Source: Sphaerisporangium sp. | Lineage (GTDB): Bacteria > Actinomycetota > Actinomycetes > Streptosporangiales > Streptosporangiaceae | Assembly (NCBI GenBank): GCA_025964675.1 | Contig: JAOPYI010000093.1 | Span: 1-47,726 of the forward strand | Length of the DNA stretch: 47,726 nucleotides | Reading direction: 5' to 3' | Shown here: piece after piece, positions 10,464 through 20,439 of the stretch | Layout: each line of letters opens with the position of its first letter | Position numbering within the stretch: position 1 is the stretch's first letter | The notes under the pieces: generated by a model | What the model was told of the DNA's origin: nothing | Database searches by the model: none | What the model saw: only the letters and a program-made list of their open reading frames with translations | Program-made: the position numbers and the translations under genes

Positions 10464-11891
10464 GTGGATCGCCGATGGTGGGCACTGGTGGCGGTATCAC
10501 TCGCCACTTTCATGACTTATCTCGATAACAACGTGGTCAACGTGGCACTCCCGACCATCCAGCGGGACCTGGGCCTGACGATCTCCGGCCTGGAGTGGAT
10601 CGTCAGCGGCTACATGCTCGTGTTCGCGGGGCTGTTGATGGCCGGAGGCAGGCTCGCGGACGTGTTCGGCCAGCGGCGGATCTTCCTGATCGGCCTCGCC
10701 GTCTTCACGCTGGCCTCGACGGCGGCCGGGCTGTCAGGTGACGGGACGACGCTCATCCTCAGCCGAGGGCTTCAGGGCATCGGAGCGGCGCTGCTGACGC
10801 CCACAGCGCTCGCGCTGATCCCGCTGACCTTCCCCGACGAGAGGGAGCGCGGGGTCGCCGTGGGCGTGTGGAGCGCGATCGGCGGCCTGGCGCTCGCCCT
10901 CGGGCCGCTGACCGGCGGCTTCATCAGCGAGAACTGGCACTGGGGCTGGATCTACCTGATCAACGTGCCCATCGGCGCCATCACGTTCGCGCTCGGAGCG
11001 TGGGCCATCGGCGGATCCAACGCCCCCGCGCGGCGCCGGCTCGACGTGCCCGGCCTGGTCACCTCGTCGCTCGCGCTCTTCGCCCTGACGTACGCGCTCA
11101 TCGAGGGAGACGGGCGCGGCTGGACCTCGGGGGTCATCCTCGGATCGTTCGCCGTCAGCGCGGCGGCGGCCGTACTGTTCGTGCTGGTCGAGACCCGTGC
11201 CAAGGAGCCGATGATCGACCTGTCGCTGTTCCGGGAGCGGGTCTTCAGCGGCGGGCTGCTCTCCATGGGCCTGTGGTCCTTCGGAATCTTCGGCATCTAC
11301 TTCTTCACCGCGCTGTGGCTGCAGAACGTGCTCGGCTTCACGCCGACGGAGGCGGGCGCGGCCTTCGTCCCCATGGCCCTGCTGATGGCCGGGCTCGCCG
11401 TGGTCGCCCCGAGGATCGCCACGCGGTTCGGCACAGCGACGACCGTCGCCGTGGGCCTCGGCCTGATGGCCGTGGCCGTGATCGGCATCTCCTTCATCGG
11501 CCAGGGGGGCACCTACGGTCAGCTCTTCCCATGGCTGATGCTGTACGGCTTCGGCGCGGGGCTGCTGGTCCCGCTCACCAACGCCATCCTCGGAGCACTT
11601 CCGGCGGGCCGCGGGGGCGTCGCGTCGGGAGTGCTCAACGTCTCGCGCGAGGTGTTCGGGCTCCTCGGCGTCACCGTGCTCGGCGCCATCCTGAGCGCCC
11701 GCCAGAGCGCCGCCGTCGCGGACGGCGCCGGCCCGCTGACGGCCTTCCTGGACGGCTACCAGCTCGCCCTGGTCATCGCGGGCCTCATCGTGGCGGTCGG
11801 AGTCCCGGTCAGCCTGGTGTCCCTCCGCACCCGCCGTACGATACCTCCCACCGCCACCCCCACCCCCAGAATCCCCGAGCCCGTCGCCTGA
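10464..11891 (+). CDS. MFS exporter, DHA2 (EmrB/QacA) type
   Basis: 475 residues, predicted 14 helices. The N-terminus MDRRWWALVAVSLATFMTYL leads into DNNVVNVALPTIQ, the typical first helix of DHA2 drug exporters; the loop 2-3 motif is GGRLADVFGQRRIFLIG and motif C is GPLTGGFISE. GTG 10464 is set by GAGGAGAC five bases upstream; longer upstream frames would run through the operator. Likely a drug or antibiotic efflux pump under control of the divergent TetR gene. The C-terminal tail is Pro/Thr-rich. Confidence 0.9.
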   Translation: MDRRWWALVAVSLATFMTYLDNNVVNVALPTIQRDLGLTISGLEWIVSGYMLVFAGLLMAGGRLADVFGQRRIFLIGLAVFTLASTAAGLSGDGTTLILSRGLQGIGAALLTPTALALIPLTFPDERERGVAVGVWSAIGGLALALGPLTGGFISENWHWGWIYLINVPIGAITFALGAWAIGGSNAPARRRLDVPGLVTSSLALFALTYALIEGDGRGWTSGVILGSFAVSAAAAVLFVLVETRAKEPMIDLSLFRERVFSGGLLSMGLWSFGIFGIYFFTALWLQNVLGFTPTEAGAAFVPMALLMAGLAVVAPRIATRFGTATTVAVGLGLMAVAVIGISFIGQGGTYGQLFPWLMLYGFGAGLLVPLTNAILGALPAGRGGVASGVLNVSREVFGLLGVTVLGAILSARQSAAVADGAGPLTAFLDGYQLALVIAGLIVAVGVPVSLVSLRTRRTIPPTATPTPRIPEPVA

Positions 11892-11936
11892 AAGCCGGGG
11901 ATGGTCAGGGTCCGCGCGAATTGAGTCCTTCTACGC

Positions 11937-12656
11937 TCAGTGTCGGCCTAGCAGCGCAGTGGGCCTTCTTGCATTGCTTGTAGGGTTTCGCATCGCTGGG
12001 GTCACGACCGGCGTCCTCACAGGGGCCGGCACCCAATTCTTGAGCACGGCGGCCGTGACCGCCACGGGCTCGGCGGTGGGGCTCCACATGATCCGCGCGA
12101 GCTGTACGGCCGAGACGGCCAGCACGGCGACCTCGATGCCGAGGAGCGACCACTCGACGAGGCCGATCATCACCTGGTGCCCCGGAAGTGCGACGTAGGT
12201 CAGCACGGCGAGGGCACCGCCCGCGCCCAGCGCCAGCCACTCCAGCGGGCGTGCCACCGGCTGCCACCGCTCGTCGTCACCGAACCGCCGCGCCATCAGC
12301 GCGGCGGCCCCGGCGAGGTTGACCAGCGCGACCGCCACCATGAGGTCGGCCACCGGAGTCCCGGGCACGACGGCGGCGACGGCCAGCGCCGCCGCCCACG
12401 CGAGCACGAGCCGCTCGGGCCACCCCGACACCGGCGCCCGTACGGCACGCATGCCGGCGAGCAGCCCCAGCGAGGACAGCACGAGCAGCACCAGCGCGAA
12501 CTGCGTGCCGCCACCCGGCTCGAGCGCCGCGTACCGGCCGATCGTCAGGCCGAGCATCTCGAGGGGGACACCGATCAGGCCGACCACCATCGTGACCGAC
12601 GCGACCAGCGTTCCGGCTCCGGCGACCAGGGGGTAGAGCCTTATCAGGGGCAGCAT
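11937..12656 (-). CDS. Six-helix membrane protein, DUF998-like
   Basis: 239 residues with about six hydrophobic segments, beginning LYPLVAGAGTLVASVTMVVG and FALVLLVLSSLGLLAGM, followed by a charged tail of about 40 residues rich in Pro, Thr and Arg. The helix pattern resembles DUF998 proteins, whose function is unknown; I am not certain of the family. The ribosome site before ATG 12656 is weak. It lies downstream of xylB on the same strand, but a hairpin separates them, so it need not be part of xylose metabolism. Confidence 0.65.
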   Translation of the reverse strand: MLPLIRLYPLVAGAGTLVASVTMVVGLIGVPLEMLGLTIGRYAALEPGGGTQFALVLLVLSSLGLLAGMRAVRAPVSGWPERLVLAWAAALAVAAVVPGTPVADLMVAVALVNLAGAAALMARRFGDDERWQPVARPLEWLALGAGGALAVLTYVALPGHQVMIGLVEWSLLGIEVAVLAVSAVQLARIMWSPTAEPVAVTAAVLKNWVPAPVRTPVVTPAMRNPTSNARRPTALLGRH

Positions 12657-12711
12657 GGATCCAGACTGACCGAAAGGTTCGCCTGGAACATCCGTGCATT
12701 CCCTGATCCTC

Positions 12712-12740
12712 CCCTGAGACGATCTCGGAGTGCCTCAGGG
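12712..12740 (-). terminator. Possible terminator after xylB
   Basis: Seven-base perfect stem (CCCTGAG at 12712-12718, CTCAGGG at 12734-12740) with a 15-base loop, immediately after the xylB stop. Stem is short; moderate support only. Confidence 0.4.
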
Positions 12741-12743
12741 TCG

Positions 12744-14135
12744 TCAGATGCCGGCGATGATCTCCGCGTAGCGCGAGCGGACATCGGGCGCCGGCTCCGC
12801 CTCGAAGGCCTCCATCACGCCGGCCTCCCACCGGGGAGGTTCCGGGGTGCCGCTGAGCAGCCAGGCGGCCTGGCGCGCCGCCCCGTCGGCCACGTACTCA
12901 CCCGGCTCCGGCACGAGCACGGGACGCCCGAACACCGTCGGCGCGATCCTGCGTACCGCCTCCGACCTGGCGCCTCCGCCGATCAGCAGCACCCGCCGGG
13001 GCGCGAGCCCCAGCGCGTCAAGCCCGTCGGCCAGTCCGCAGAGCATGCCTTCCACGGCGGCCCGAGCGAGGTGCGCGGGGGTCGAGTTGGACAGCCGCAG
13101 CCCGTGCAGCGACCCGGTGGCGTCGGGCCGGTTCGGGGTGCGCTCCCCTTCGAGGTACGGAACCAGCACGAGCCCGTCCGCTCCGGAAGGGGCCTGCAGA
13201 GCCAGGTCGGACAGCTCCGCCACGGTCACGCCGAGCATGCGCGCCGCCGCGTCCAGCACCCGGGCGGCGTTGAGCGTGCACACCAGCGGGAGGAACCGCC
13301 CGGTCGCGTCGGCGAAGCCCGCCACGGCGCCCGAGGGGTCATGGCTGGGCACGTCGGCGCAGGCGAAGACCGTCCCCGAGGTGCCGATGGAGACCACCAC
13401 GTCGCCGGGGAGCACTCCCACGCCGAGGGCCGCCGCCATGTTGTCGCCCGTGCCCGGCCCGATCCGTACGGCGGCGCCCCTTCCCGTCTCGCGTGACTCG
13501 CCCGCCTGGCCCGTGGGGTCGAGCACGCGAGGCACCAGCGGGGTGTGGCCCATGGCCAGCTTGAGCAGGTCGGGGCGGTAGGAGTTCGCCGAGGGCGACC
13601 AGTAGCCGGTGCCCGAGGCGTCGCCCCGGTCGGTGGTGAGCGTGTCGATCCCGGAGGATCCGGCCAGCCGCCAGGTGAGCCAGTCGTGCGGAAGGCACAC
13701 CGCCGCCGTACGGGCGGCGGCGGCGGACTCGTGCTCGGCCAGCCAGCGGAGCTTGGTCACGGTGAAGGAGGCCACCGGCACGCTCCCGGCCGCCTCAGCC
13801 CACGCACGCGGCCCGCCCAGCTCCGTGACCAGGTCGTCGGCCGCGCGCGCGGAACGGGTGTCGTTCCAGAGCAGCGCGTCCCTGACGACCTCGCCGTGCT
13901 CGTCGAGGCATACCATGCCGTGCTGCTGCGCGCCGACCGACAGCGCCGCGACGTCCGAGAGGCCGCCCGCCGCGGCGAGGGCCTCCTGGAGCGCGGTCCA
14001 CCAGTGGTCCGGGTGGATCTCGGTCCCGGGCGGGTGCGGGGCCCGGCCCTCACGGACCAGGCGCCCCGTCTCCGCGTCGCGGACGACGACCTTGCAGCTC
14101 TGCGTCGAGGAGTCGACGCCCGCGACCAATGTCAT
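12744..14135 (-). CDS. xylB: Xylulokinase
   Basis: Phosphorylates D-xylulose to xylulose 5-phosphate, the entry to the pentose phosphate pathway. 463 residues, FGGY carbohydrate kinase family. The N-terminal phosphate loop is [15 protein letters not shown], the sugar-contact segment [12 protein letters not shown], the second-domain loop [11 protein letters not shown] and the C-terminal FGGY signature region [18 protein letters not shown] 14135 overlaps the xylA stop by four bases, so the two are coupled. It is transcribed with xylA from the promoter at the xyl operator. Confidence 0.94.
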   Translation of the reverse strand: MTLVAGVDSSTQSCKVVVRDAETGRLVREGRAPHPPGTEIHPDHWWTALQEALAAAGGLSDVAALSVGAQQHGMVCLDEHGEVVRDALLWNDTRSARAADDLVTELGGPRAWAEAAGSVPVASFTVTKLRWLAEHESAAAARTAAVCLPHDWLTWRLAGSSGIDTLTTDRGDASGTGYWSPSANSYRPDLLKLAMGHTPLVPRVLDPTGQAGESRETGRGAAVRIGPGTGDNMAAALGVGVLPGDVVVSIGTSGTVFACADVPSHDPSGAVAGFADATGRFLPLVCTLNAARVLDAAARMLGVTVAELSDLALQAPSGADGLVLVPYLEGERTPNRPDATGSLHGLRLSNSTPAHLARAAVEGMLCGLADGLDALGLAPRRVLLIGGGARSEAVRRIAPTVFGRPVLVPEPGEYVADGAARQAAWLLSGTPEPPRWEAGVMEAFEAEPAPDVRSRYAEIIAGI

Positions 14136-15283
14136 CCCCGCACTCCGAGGAGGTGCTCCAGCGCGAGCTGGTTGAGGTGGGTGAAGTGGAAGCCGCGCTC
14201 GGCGGCCTTGTCGATGTCAAAGTCGTCCCTGGCGAGGTCCTTGTACGTCTCGCCGGCGGCCAGGGTGGGCTGGGCCAGCTCGGTGACGCGGGAGTTCACG
14301 AGGGCCTCGCGCACCTCGGGGTCGGCACGGAACGCCGCCGACTTCTCCTTGAGGATCAGGTAGGTGCGCATGTTGGCGGCGGCCGAGACCCACACGTCCT
14401 CGGCGTCCTCGGTGCGCAGCGGCTTGTAGTCGAAGTGGCGCGGACCCTCGTAGCCGCCGTTCTCGAGCAGGTCGACCAGGAAGAACGCGCTCTTCAGGTC
14501 ACCGTGGCCGAAGACGAGGTCCTGGTCGTACTTCGGACCGTGCTGGCCGTTGAGGTCGAGGTGGAACAGCTTGCCGTGCCAGAGCGCCTGGGCGATGCCG
14601 TGGACGAAGTTCAGCCCGGCCATCTGCTCGTGGCCCACCTCGGGGTTGAGCCCGACCATCTCCGGGTGCTCCAGCTCGTTGATCAGCGCCAGCGCGTGGC
14701 CGATCGTGGGGAGCAGGATGTCGCCGCGCGGCTCGTTCGGCTTGGGCTCCAACGCGAACCGCAGGTCGTACCCCTTGTCGATCACGTAGGAGCAGAGAAG
14801 GTCGAGACCCTCCTTGTAGCGGTCGAGGGCGGCCCTGACGTCCTTGGCGGCGTCGGACTCCGCGCCCTCGCGCCCGCCCCAGCAGACGTACGTCGTCGCG
14901 CCAAGCTCGGCGGCGAGGTCGATGTTGCGGATGACCTTGCGCAGCGCGTACCTGCGGACGTCGCGGTCGTTGCTCGTGAAGGCGCCGTCCTTGAAGACCG
15001 GGTGGGTGAACAGGTTCGTCGTCGCCATGGGAACCTTGAGGCCGGTGTCGCTCAGGGCCGCCTTGAAGTTCGCGATGGCCTTGTCGCGGTCGGGCTCGGT
15101 GGCGAGGAGGTCGTCGTCATGAAATGTCACGCCATAGGCGCCGAGTTCGGCCAGACGGTGTACGGCCACCGCCGGGTCGAGCGGGGCGCGGCTGGCGTCA
15201 CCGAACGGGTCCCGGGCCTGCCATCCGACCGTCCACAGGCCGAACGTGAACTTGTCTTCCTTCTTGGGTACGTACGCGTCCAC
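14132..15283 (-). CDS. xylA: Xylose isomerase
   Basis: Interconverts D-xylose and D-xylulose with two divalent metals. 383 residues, close to the Streptomyces-type class I enzymes. Catalytic and metal segments are visible: VTFHDDDL near residue 50, [23 protein letters not shown] and [15 protein letters not shown]. The open frame extends about 130 codons upstream, but GTG 15283 is chosen because GGGAG lies nine bases before it and the product then starts like other actinomycete enzymes ([15 protein letters not shown]). The upstream frame runs through the operator and is not coding. Confidence 0.95.
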   Translation of the reverse strand: MDAYVPKKEDKFTFGLWTVGWQARDPFGDASRAPLDPAVAVHRLAELGAYGVTFHDDDLLATEPDRDKAIANFKAALSDTGLKVPMATTNLFTHPVFKDGAFTSNDRDVRRYALRKVIRNIDLAAELGATTYVCWGGREGAESDAAKDVRAALDRYKEGLDLLCSYVIDKGYDLRFALEPKPNEPRGDILLPTIGHALALINELEHPEMVGLNPEVGHEQMAGLNFVHGIAQALWHGKLFHLDLNGQHGPKYDQDLVFGHGDLKSAFFLVDLLENGGYEGPRHFDYKPLRTEDAEDVWVSAAANMRTYLILKEKSAAFRADPEVREALVNSRVTELAQPTLAAGETYKDLARDDFDIDKAAERGFHFTHLNQLALEHLLGVRG

Positions 15284-15298
15284 CGCTGGTATCTCCCG

Positions 15299-15323
15299 AT
15301 TTAGTCTACGTTGTGGACTAAAT
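15299..15323. promoter_or_regulatory. xyl operator
   Basis: Inverted repeat ATTTAGTC (15299-15306) and GACTAAAT (15316-15323) with a nine-base spacer, in the gap between xylA and the divergent ROK regulator gene. It lies directly upstream of the xylA ribosome site, so a bound repressor would block xylAB transcription. The TTTAGTC/GACTAAA half-sites fit a XylR-type ROK site. Confidence 0.8.
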
Positions 15324-15416
15324 ATCGGCCGGGACTCGCGGCAGGTCAAGAGGGACACGGCCGCGGGTTCACGGGAAGGGGTTGGGGGCTGTGATTGAAG
15401 CCGGAGAAATCCCCTG

Positions 15417-16589
15417 ATGGCACAGGCTGTACGACACGACTCGATGCGCGCGGGCAATCTCGCGGTCGTGCTCGGAGAGCTCGACCGCCGAGGCCCGCTG
15501 ACACGCGCCGCGCTCGCCGAGACGACCGGCCTCACCAAGACCACCGTGTCGAAGCTGGTCGGAGATCTGATCGACGCGGGCATGGCGGTGGAGTCGGGCG
15601 CCGTGCACGACGGCGAGCGCGGCCGTCCGGGCGTCGCGGTGCGCCTCAGCGGGCACCGGGTCGCCGCCCTGGGCCTCGAGATCAACGTCGACTACCTGGC
15701 CGCATGCGTCGTCGACTTGAGCCGGTCGGTACGGCTGCTCCGTACACAGGCTGTGGACAACCGTGCGGCCTCGCCGTCTGATGTGATCATGCGGCTGCGG
15801 GAGCTGGCGACGTCCATGCTGGCCGGCGCCGCCGAGCTCGGGCTCTCGGTGGCGGGCGCGATCGTCGCCCTGCCCGGCCCCGTCGACCGTTCCACCGGTA
15901 CGGTGCACCGCGCGCCCAACCTCGGCTGGCGTGACGTGGCCGTCGCCGGCATGCTCGCGCTTCCCCTTCCCCTGCTTGTGGACAACGAGGCGAACCTCGC
16001 CGCACTGGGCGAGCTGTGGTTCGGGTCCGGGGCGTCGCTCGGCGACTTTCTCCACGTGTCCGGAGAGATCGGCATCGGCGCCGGCCTGGTGGTCGACGGC
16101 GCGCTGTTCCGGGGCGCGCACGGGTTCGCCGGCGAGCTCGGCCACGTCGTCGTCTCGCCCGACGGCCCCGGGTGCCGGTGCGGCGGCACCGGCTGCCTGG
16201 AGCGGTACGCCGGGCAGGACGCCCTGCTGCCGCCTGGCGAGGAGATGGCCGAGCTGCTGGCACGCCTGAGGGCGGGCGAGCCCTCGGCGGCGGCCGCCTG
16301 CGAGCGGGCCGGGTCGGCACTCGGCGTCGCCCTCACCACCGCAGTCAACCTGATCGACCCGGACACGATCGTGCTGGGCGGGATCTTCGCGCCGCTGTTC
16401 CCATGGGTGTCCGGCCCGGCGGAGCAGACGATGCGCAGGAGGCTCGGGCAGATGCGCGCCCGCGTCCCCGCCGTGGTCGTCTCGAAGGTCGGCGCCGACG
16501 CCGCGACTCTGGGCGCCGCAGGGCAGGTGATCCAGCGGATCATCGCCGACCCGGGCGCCTATCTCCTCGACCCGCGACGATACAGTTGA
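15417..16589 (+). CDS. xylR: ROK-family xylose repressor
   Basis: 390 residues. The N-terminal winged helix (about 10-75) is [22 protein letters not shown]. The rest is a ROK sugar-kinase-like domain with the zinc-type cluster [13 protein letters not shown] and the conserved [23 protein letters not shown] region. Such proteins repress xylose genes and release DNA on binding sugar. Divergent orientation to xylAB and the operator between them support XylR. ATG 15417 has GGAG ten bases upstream. Its stop codon overlaps the inverted repeat that precedes the next gene. Confidence 0.9.
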   Translation: MAQAVRHDSMRAGNLAVVLGELDRRGPLTRAALAETTGLTKTTVSKLVGDLIDAGMAVESGAVHDGERGRPGVAVRLSGHRVAALGLEINVDYLAACVVDLSRSVRLLRTQAVDNRAASPSDVIMRLRELATSMLAGAAELGLSVAGAIVALPGPVDRSTGTVHRAPNLGWRDVAVAGMLALPLPLLVDNEANLAALGELWFGSGASLGDFLHVSGEIGIGAGLVVDGALFRGAHGFAGELGHVVVSPDGPGCRCGGTGCLERYAGQDALLPPGEEMAELLARLRAGEPSAAAACERAGSALGVALTTAVNLIDPDTIVLGGIFAPLFPWVSGPAEQTMRRRLGQMRARVPAVVVSKVGADAATLGAAGQVIQRIIADPGAYLLDPRRYS

Positions 16590-16629
16590 ACTCTCAATCA
16601 TATCGGCGTATGGTTGATTGAGAGTTCAA
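16586..16629 (+). promoter_or_regulatory. Promoter with embedded inverted-repeat operator
   Basis: Perfect 15-base inverted repeat (16586-16600 and 16615-16629, 14-base loop). Each arm is built around TTGA-N-TCAA, the style of MarR- or PadR-type sites. It overlaps a good sigma-70-like promoter: TTGAAC at 16586-16591, 17 bases, TATGGT at 16609-16614. The VOC gene starts 15 bases after it. No obvious cognate regulator is adjacent, apart from the ROK protein whose known-type site is different. Confidence 0.7.
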
Positions 16630-16644
16630 GTTATTGGAGGCATC

Positions 16645-17157
16645 ATGCCGGTACACCGTCTCAACCACGCGGTCCTGTACGTACGCGACGTCGAGCGCAC
16701 GGTCGCGTTCTACAAGGAGGCCCTCGGCTTCCGCGTCGTCATGGGGTTCCCGGGCGCGGCCTTCCTGCAGGCTCCGGGATCGAACAACGACCACGACCTG
16801 GGCCTCTTCGAGATGGGCGCGCAGGCCGGGGCGTCCCAGGCCGGGCGCGCCACCGTCGGCCTGTACCACCTCGCGTGGGAGGTGGAGACACTCGACGACC
16901 TCGAAGGGATCGCCACGAAGCTGAGCGACCTCGGAGCCCTCGTCGGCGCCTCCGACCACTCCACCACCAAGGCGCTGTACGCCAAGGACCCCGACGGCAT
17001 CGAGTTCGAGGTCTCCTGGCTCGTGCCGGCGAACCTGCTGACCGAGGAGACGCTCGCCGGGCGCAGCGGCATCCAGCCGCTCGACATCGCCCGCGAGAAG
17101 GAACGGTACGGCGCGAGCACCCGAGGCGGGGTCGGCATCTCCATCGCCGTCGGCTGA
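16645..17157 (+). CDS. VOC-family protein (glyoxalase/dioxygenase fold)
   Basis: 170 residues. The N-terminus MPVHRLNHAVLYVRDVERTV and YLDPDG-like segment (YAKDPDGIEFEVSW) are typical of vicinal-oxygen-chelate proteins. Candidate metal ligands are H8, the His in YHLAWEV and the Glu in IEFEV, so a metal-dependent dioxygenase or lyase is possible; it is shorter than extradiol dioxygenases. ATG 16645 is preceded by GGAGG. It is a single-gene unit between the ROK regulator and a convergent SARP gene, controlled by the inverted repeat immediately upstream. The substrate cannot be told. Confidence 0.85.
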   Translation: MPVHRLNHAVLYVRDVERTVAFYKEALGFRVVMGFPGAAFLQAPGSNNDHDLGLFEMGAQAGASQAGRATVGLYHLAWEVETLDDLEGIATKLSDLGALVGASDHSTTKALYAKDPDGIEFEVSWLVPANLLTEETLAGRSGIQPLDIAREKERYGASTRGGVGISIAVG

Positions 17158-17236
17158 GCGGGGCGCCTTCAGGCCGTGCCGAGCTCTGGGCAGGCTATGC
17201 CCCTCCTGTCGGATGCGGCCACCCAAGGACTCACGC

Positions 17237-20236
17237 CTACGTATCGCCGCCGGCGCTCAGTTCCCGCTGTGTCAGTTCCCGCTGCAGGGTGAAGGCGTGG
17301 TGCAGGTAGTCGCGGGCCAGATCGGCCCGGCCGGCCGCCCGGTGCAGCTCGCCCAGCATCCGGGTCGCGCTCGCCTCCCCGCTGCGGTCGCCGAGCCGCT
17401 GGAAGATCGTGCGTGAGCGTTCGAGCTGCGCAGAGGCGTGCATCCGCTCGCCACGGACCGCCCGGCGCCTGCCGAGGCTCTGCATGGCGTACGCCGCGCA
17501 GTGGCGGTCACCGAGGCTTTCGAAGATGTCCAGCGCCTGGTCCTGGAAGTGCATGGCGCGGTCGAAGTCGGCGGCCAGGTCGTGCAGGCGTCCGAAATGG
17601 TTGAACACGCAGCCCTCCCTGTGCCGGTCACCGACCGACCGCGCCAGCCGCAGCGCCTCATCCAGCCATCGCGACGCCGCGGCGAGGTCGCCCGAATCCA
17701 GGCACACCTTGCCGATGGCCTGCCGCGCGTAGGCCTCGCCCGCCTGGTCGCCCATGCCGAGGAACATGCCGAGGGCCCGCTGGAAGCGTCTGAGCGCTCT
17801 GATGCGCTCGCCCCGGACCTGGTCCACCGCGCCGAGCCCGCAGATGGCGATCGCCTCGCCCCTGTGGTCCCCGACCTCGCGGAAGATCGTGTAGGACCGC
17901 TGGAACATCTCCTCGGACTCGGCGTAGGCGTCCTGGTACAGGTACACCTGGGCGAGCCCGCGGAGCAGCGCGGCCTCGCCACGCAGGTCGCCCTTGGCGC
18001 GTACGGCGTCGAGCGCGATCTGGTGGGTGCTCCTCCAGGCGTCGTAGTGCCCGCGCAGATCGAAGTACGGCACGAGGGTCGCCGCGAGGCCCCACGCCGA
18101 GTCGGCCATCCCCGCGTCGGCGGCCAGCCGCACCGTGCCGACCAGGGCCTCCCGCTCGGCGTCGAACCACGACAGCGGGTTCACCGTCACCTGGCCGACG
18201 GTGGCCTCCGCGGGCTCCCAGCGGGCCGCCGTCGGCGACATCAGCCCGAACATCGTGGTGGGCAGCCGGGCGGTGGCCTGCTCGGCGATGGCCAGCCACG
18301 CTCCCACCACCCGTCCGAGAGCGTGCCGCTCGGGATCGGCCTGGGCCCTCTCCCTGGCGTCGCAGCGGATCAGGTCGTGGAGCCGGTAGCGAGGCCCGCC
18401 CGTGGGATCGCCGCCCACCTGCCGCAGCAGGTTGGCGTCGACCAGGTCGTCCACGACGTCGTCCGACCGATGCCGATCGAGCGCGGCGTCGACCACCCAC
18501 GCGGGCACGGAGTGCGGGCCGAGCAGGCCCAGCGTCCTGAAGGCGCGGGCGGCCTCGTCGGGAAGCAGCCGGTAGCTGCGGTCCACGCTGCCCCGTACCT
18601 CGAGGTCTCCGACCCGCAGTTCGCTGAGCCGTCGCGCCTCGTCGTCGAGCCGTCGCTCCAAGAGGCGCAGGGACCAACCGGGCCGTCCCACCAGGCGGGC
18701 TCCCGCGATCCTGATGGCGAGCGGCAGGTACCCGCAGGATCGGACGATCGCCGACGCCGCGTCCATCTCCCGGTTCAGCCGCTCGGCGCCCACGATCTCG
18801 CGGAGCAGCGCCACGGCCTCGTCCGGAGCCAGCATGTCCAGCTCCACCTGAAGTGTCCCGGGAAGCTCGGTGATCCGGCGACGGCTGGTCACGAGCACCG
18901 AGCAGCCGCTGCCCGGCAGTAGCGGGCGCACCTGCGCGGCGCTCGCGGCGTCGTCGAGCAGGACCAGCACGTCGCGTCCCGCGAGGAGCGATCGGTACAG
19001 CGCTGAACGCTCGTGCACGCCGTCAGGGATCGCGCCTTCCGGCATGCCGAGCCCGCGCAGCGCCTCCGCGAGCAGCTCGTCCGGGGCGGGAGGCCAGAGT
19101 GAGGTGCCGGCGAGATCGAGGTAGAGCTGCCCGTCCGGATAGCCGGCCCGCACGACGTGCGCGCAGTGCACCGCCAGCGCGGACTTGCCCACTCCGGGCG
19201 GCCCTACGACCACGGTGATCGAGGGCGGCCCATCGGTCCTGTCCGGTGCCAGCGCCCCGACCAGGGCCGCGACGTCCGCCGCCCGTCCGGTGAAGTCCGG
19301 CACGTCCGGCGGGAGCTGGTACGGCCTGGGCCTATGCCCGATCGCGGCCTGCTCCCGCACCACGGACGGATCCCGGACCACGGCCTGCTCGCCGGCCACG
19401 GACGGATCCCAGACCCGGGGCCGCTCGCCCGCACCGGGCCCCTCTCCGGGTGGGGACCACTCTTCTGTCGCGTGGCGGTGGCCGGCGAGGACGGCCGCGT
19501 GGGCGCGGCGCAGCTCGGCGCCGGGCTCGATGCCGAGCTCCTCCACCAGCCGGTCGCGGATCGTCGTGTACGCGCGCAACGCCTCCGCCTGGCGCCCGCT
19601 CCAGTGCAGGGCGAGCATGAGCTGCTGCCACAGGCCTTCCCTGAACGGATGTTCCACGACCAACCCGCGCAGCTCGCCTATCGCGCTGGTGTACTGCCCG
19701 AGGGCCACCTGTATGGCCAGCAGGTCCTCGGCCGCCGCGAGCCGGGCCTCCGCGAGAGGCGCAAGGCGGCCGTCCCACAGGGAGCTGCCCGGCAGGTCCG
19801 CGAGAGGCGCGCCGCGCCACAGGGCCAGCGCGCGGGAGAGCCGGTCGACCGCCTCGGAGGTGCGGCCCTCCGCCAGCGACCGGCGGGCCTCGGCCACCAG
19901 CCCCTCGAAGCCGAGCAGGTCGAGATCCTCCGGGCGCAGCTCGATCATGTAACCGGACTGCCGGGCCCGGATCGTCGTACGGGCTCCCCCGCCCGCCAGA
20001 CCGGCGCGCAGCGAGCTGACGTAGGTCCGCAGGTTCTCCACGGCGGACCGTGGCCGGCGGTGGGGCCAGAGCACTTCGACAAGAAGGCTTGTGCTGACCA
20101 CACGGTTGGCGTGTAGCAGCAGGGTGGCCAGCAGCATTCGTGGTTTGATGCCCCCGAGGCGCAGGGACTGCCCGTCGAGCCGGACATCCAGCGGACCCAG
20201 CACGTTAAATATGGGCTGATCGACCATCATGCCCAC
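17237..20236 (-). CDS. AfsR/SARP-type regulator with NB-ARC and TPR domains
   Basis: Large activator of 999 residues. An OmpR-type winged helix (about 8-95) and a bacterial transcriptional activation domain (about 100-245, ending EELGIEPGAELRRAH) are followed by a low-complexity linker (about 258-305) holding an imperfect repeat of DPSV-x-EQA. The NB-ARC ATPase has Walker A GPPGVGKSALA near residue 345 and Walker B VLVLLDDA; the last 300 residues are TPR repeats with G/A-x-A patterns. Such proteins switch on antibiotic clusters. GTG 20236 has AAGGAG five bases upstream; ATG 20230 is an alternative. No BGC genes are adjacent, and the enediyne genes are 18 kb away, so its target is open. Confidence 0.9.
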   Translation of the reverse strand: MGMMVDQPIFNVLGPLDVRLDGQSLRLGGIKPRMLLATLLLHANRVVSTSLLVEVLWPHRRPRSAVENLRTYVSSLRAGLAGGGARTTIRARQSGYMIELRPEDLDLLGFEGLVAEARRSLAEGRTSEAVDRLSRALALWRGAPLADLPGSSLWDGRLAPLAEARLAAAEDLLAIQVALGQYTSAIGELRGLVVEHPFREGLWQQLMLALHWSGRQAEALRAYTTIRDRLVEELGIEPGAELRRAHAAVLAGHRHATEEWSPPGEGPGAGERPRVWDPSVAGEQAVVRDPSVVREQAAIGHRPRPYQLPPDVPDFTGRAADVAALVGALAPDRTDGPPSITVVVGPPGVGKSALAVHCAHVVRAGYPDGQLYLDLAGTSLWPPAPDELLAEALRGLGMPEGAIPDGVHERSALYRSLLAGRDVLVLLDDAASAAQVRPLLPGSGCSVLVTSRRRITELPGTLQVELDMLAPDEAVALLREIVGAERLNREMDAASAIVRSCGYLPLAIRIAGARLVGRPGWSLRLLERRLDDEARRLSELRVGDLEVRGSVDRSYRLLPDEAARAFRTLGLLGPHSVPAWVVDAALDRHRSDDVVDDLVDANLLRQVGGDPTGGPRYRLHDLIRCDARERAQADPERHALGRVVGAWLAIAEQATARLPTTMFGLMSPTAARWEPAEATVGQVTVNPLSWFDAEREALVGTVRLAADAGMADSAWGLAATLVPYFDLRGHYDAWRSTHQIALDAVRAKGDLRGEAALLRGLAQVYLYQDAYAESEEMFQRSYTIFREVGDHRGEAIAICGLGAVDQVRGERIRALRRFQRALGMFLGMGDQAGEAYARQAIGKVCLDSGDLAAASRWLDEALRLARSVGDRHREGCVFNHFGRLHDLAADFDRAMHFQDQALDIFESLGDRHCAAYAMQSLGRRRAVRGERMHASAQLERSRTIFQRLGDRSGEASATRMLGELHRAAGRADLARDYLHHAFTLQRELTQRELSAGGDT

Positions 20237-20439
20237 TTCTGCTCCTTAAGAGACTTTTCAACCGTTTACGGGGTTGGGTCACTGGAAGCCTTGAACTGGT
20301 TTGTATCCATTTTGGACGTTTCTTATACGGCTTATACGGACGCTGTACGCCAACAGGGCCCTCCGGATCCGCTTTCTTTCTTCAAAACCCGCCACCGGTC
20401 GGGCCGAGCCGGTATCCGGAGCTGCGAGAAGGGATCTGA

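Noticed and set aside
12177-13496. Plus-strand open frame of 439 codons.
   Set aside because: Shadow of the minus-strand membrane protein and xylB genes; low-complexity Arg/His/Gly product.
17188-17202. GGGCA-GGCTA-TGCCC hairpin between the VOC and SARP genes.
   Set aside because: Five-base stem is too short to call a terminator with confidence.
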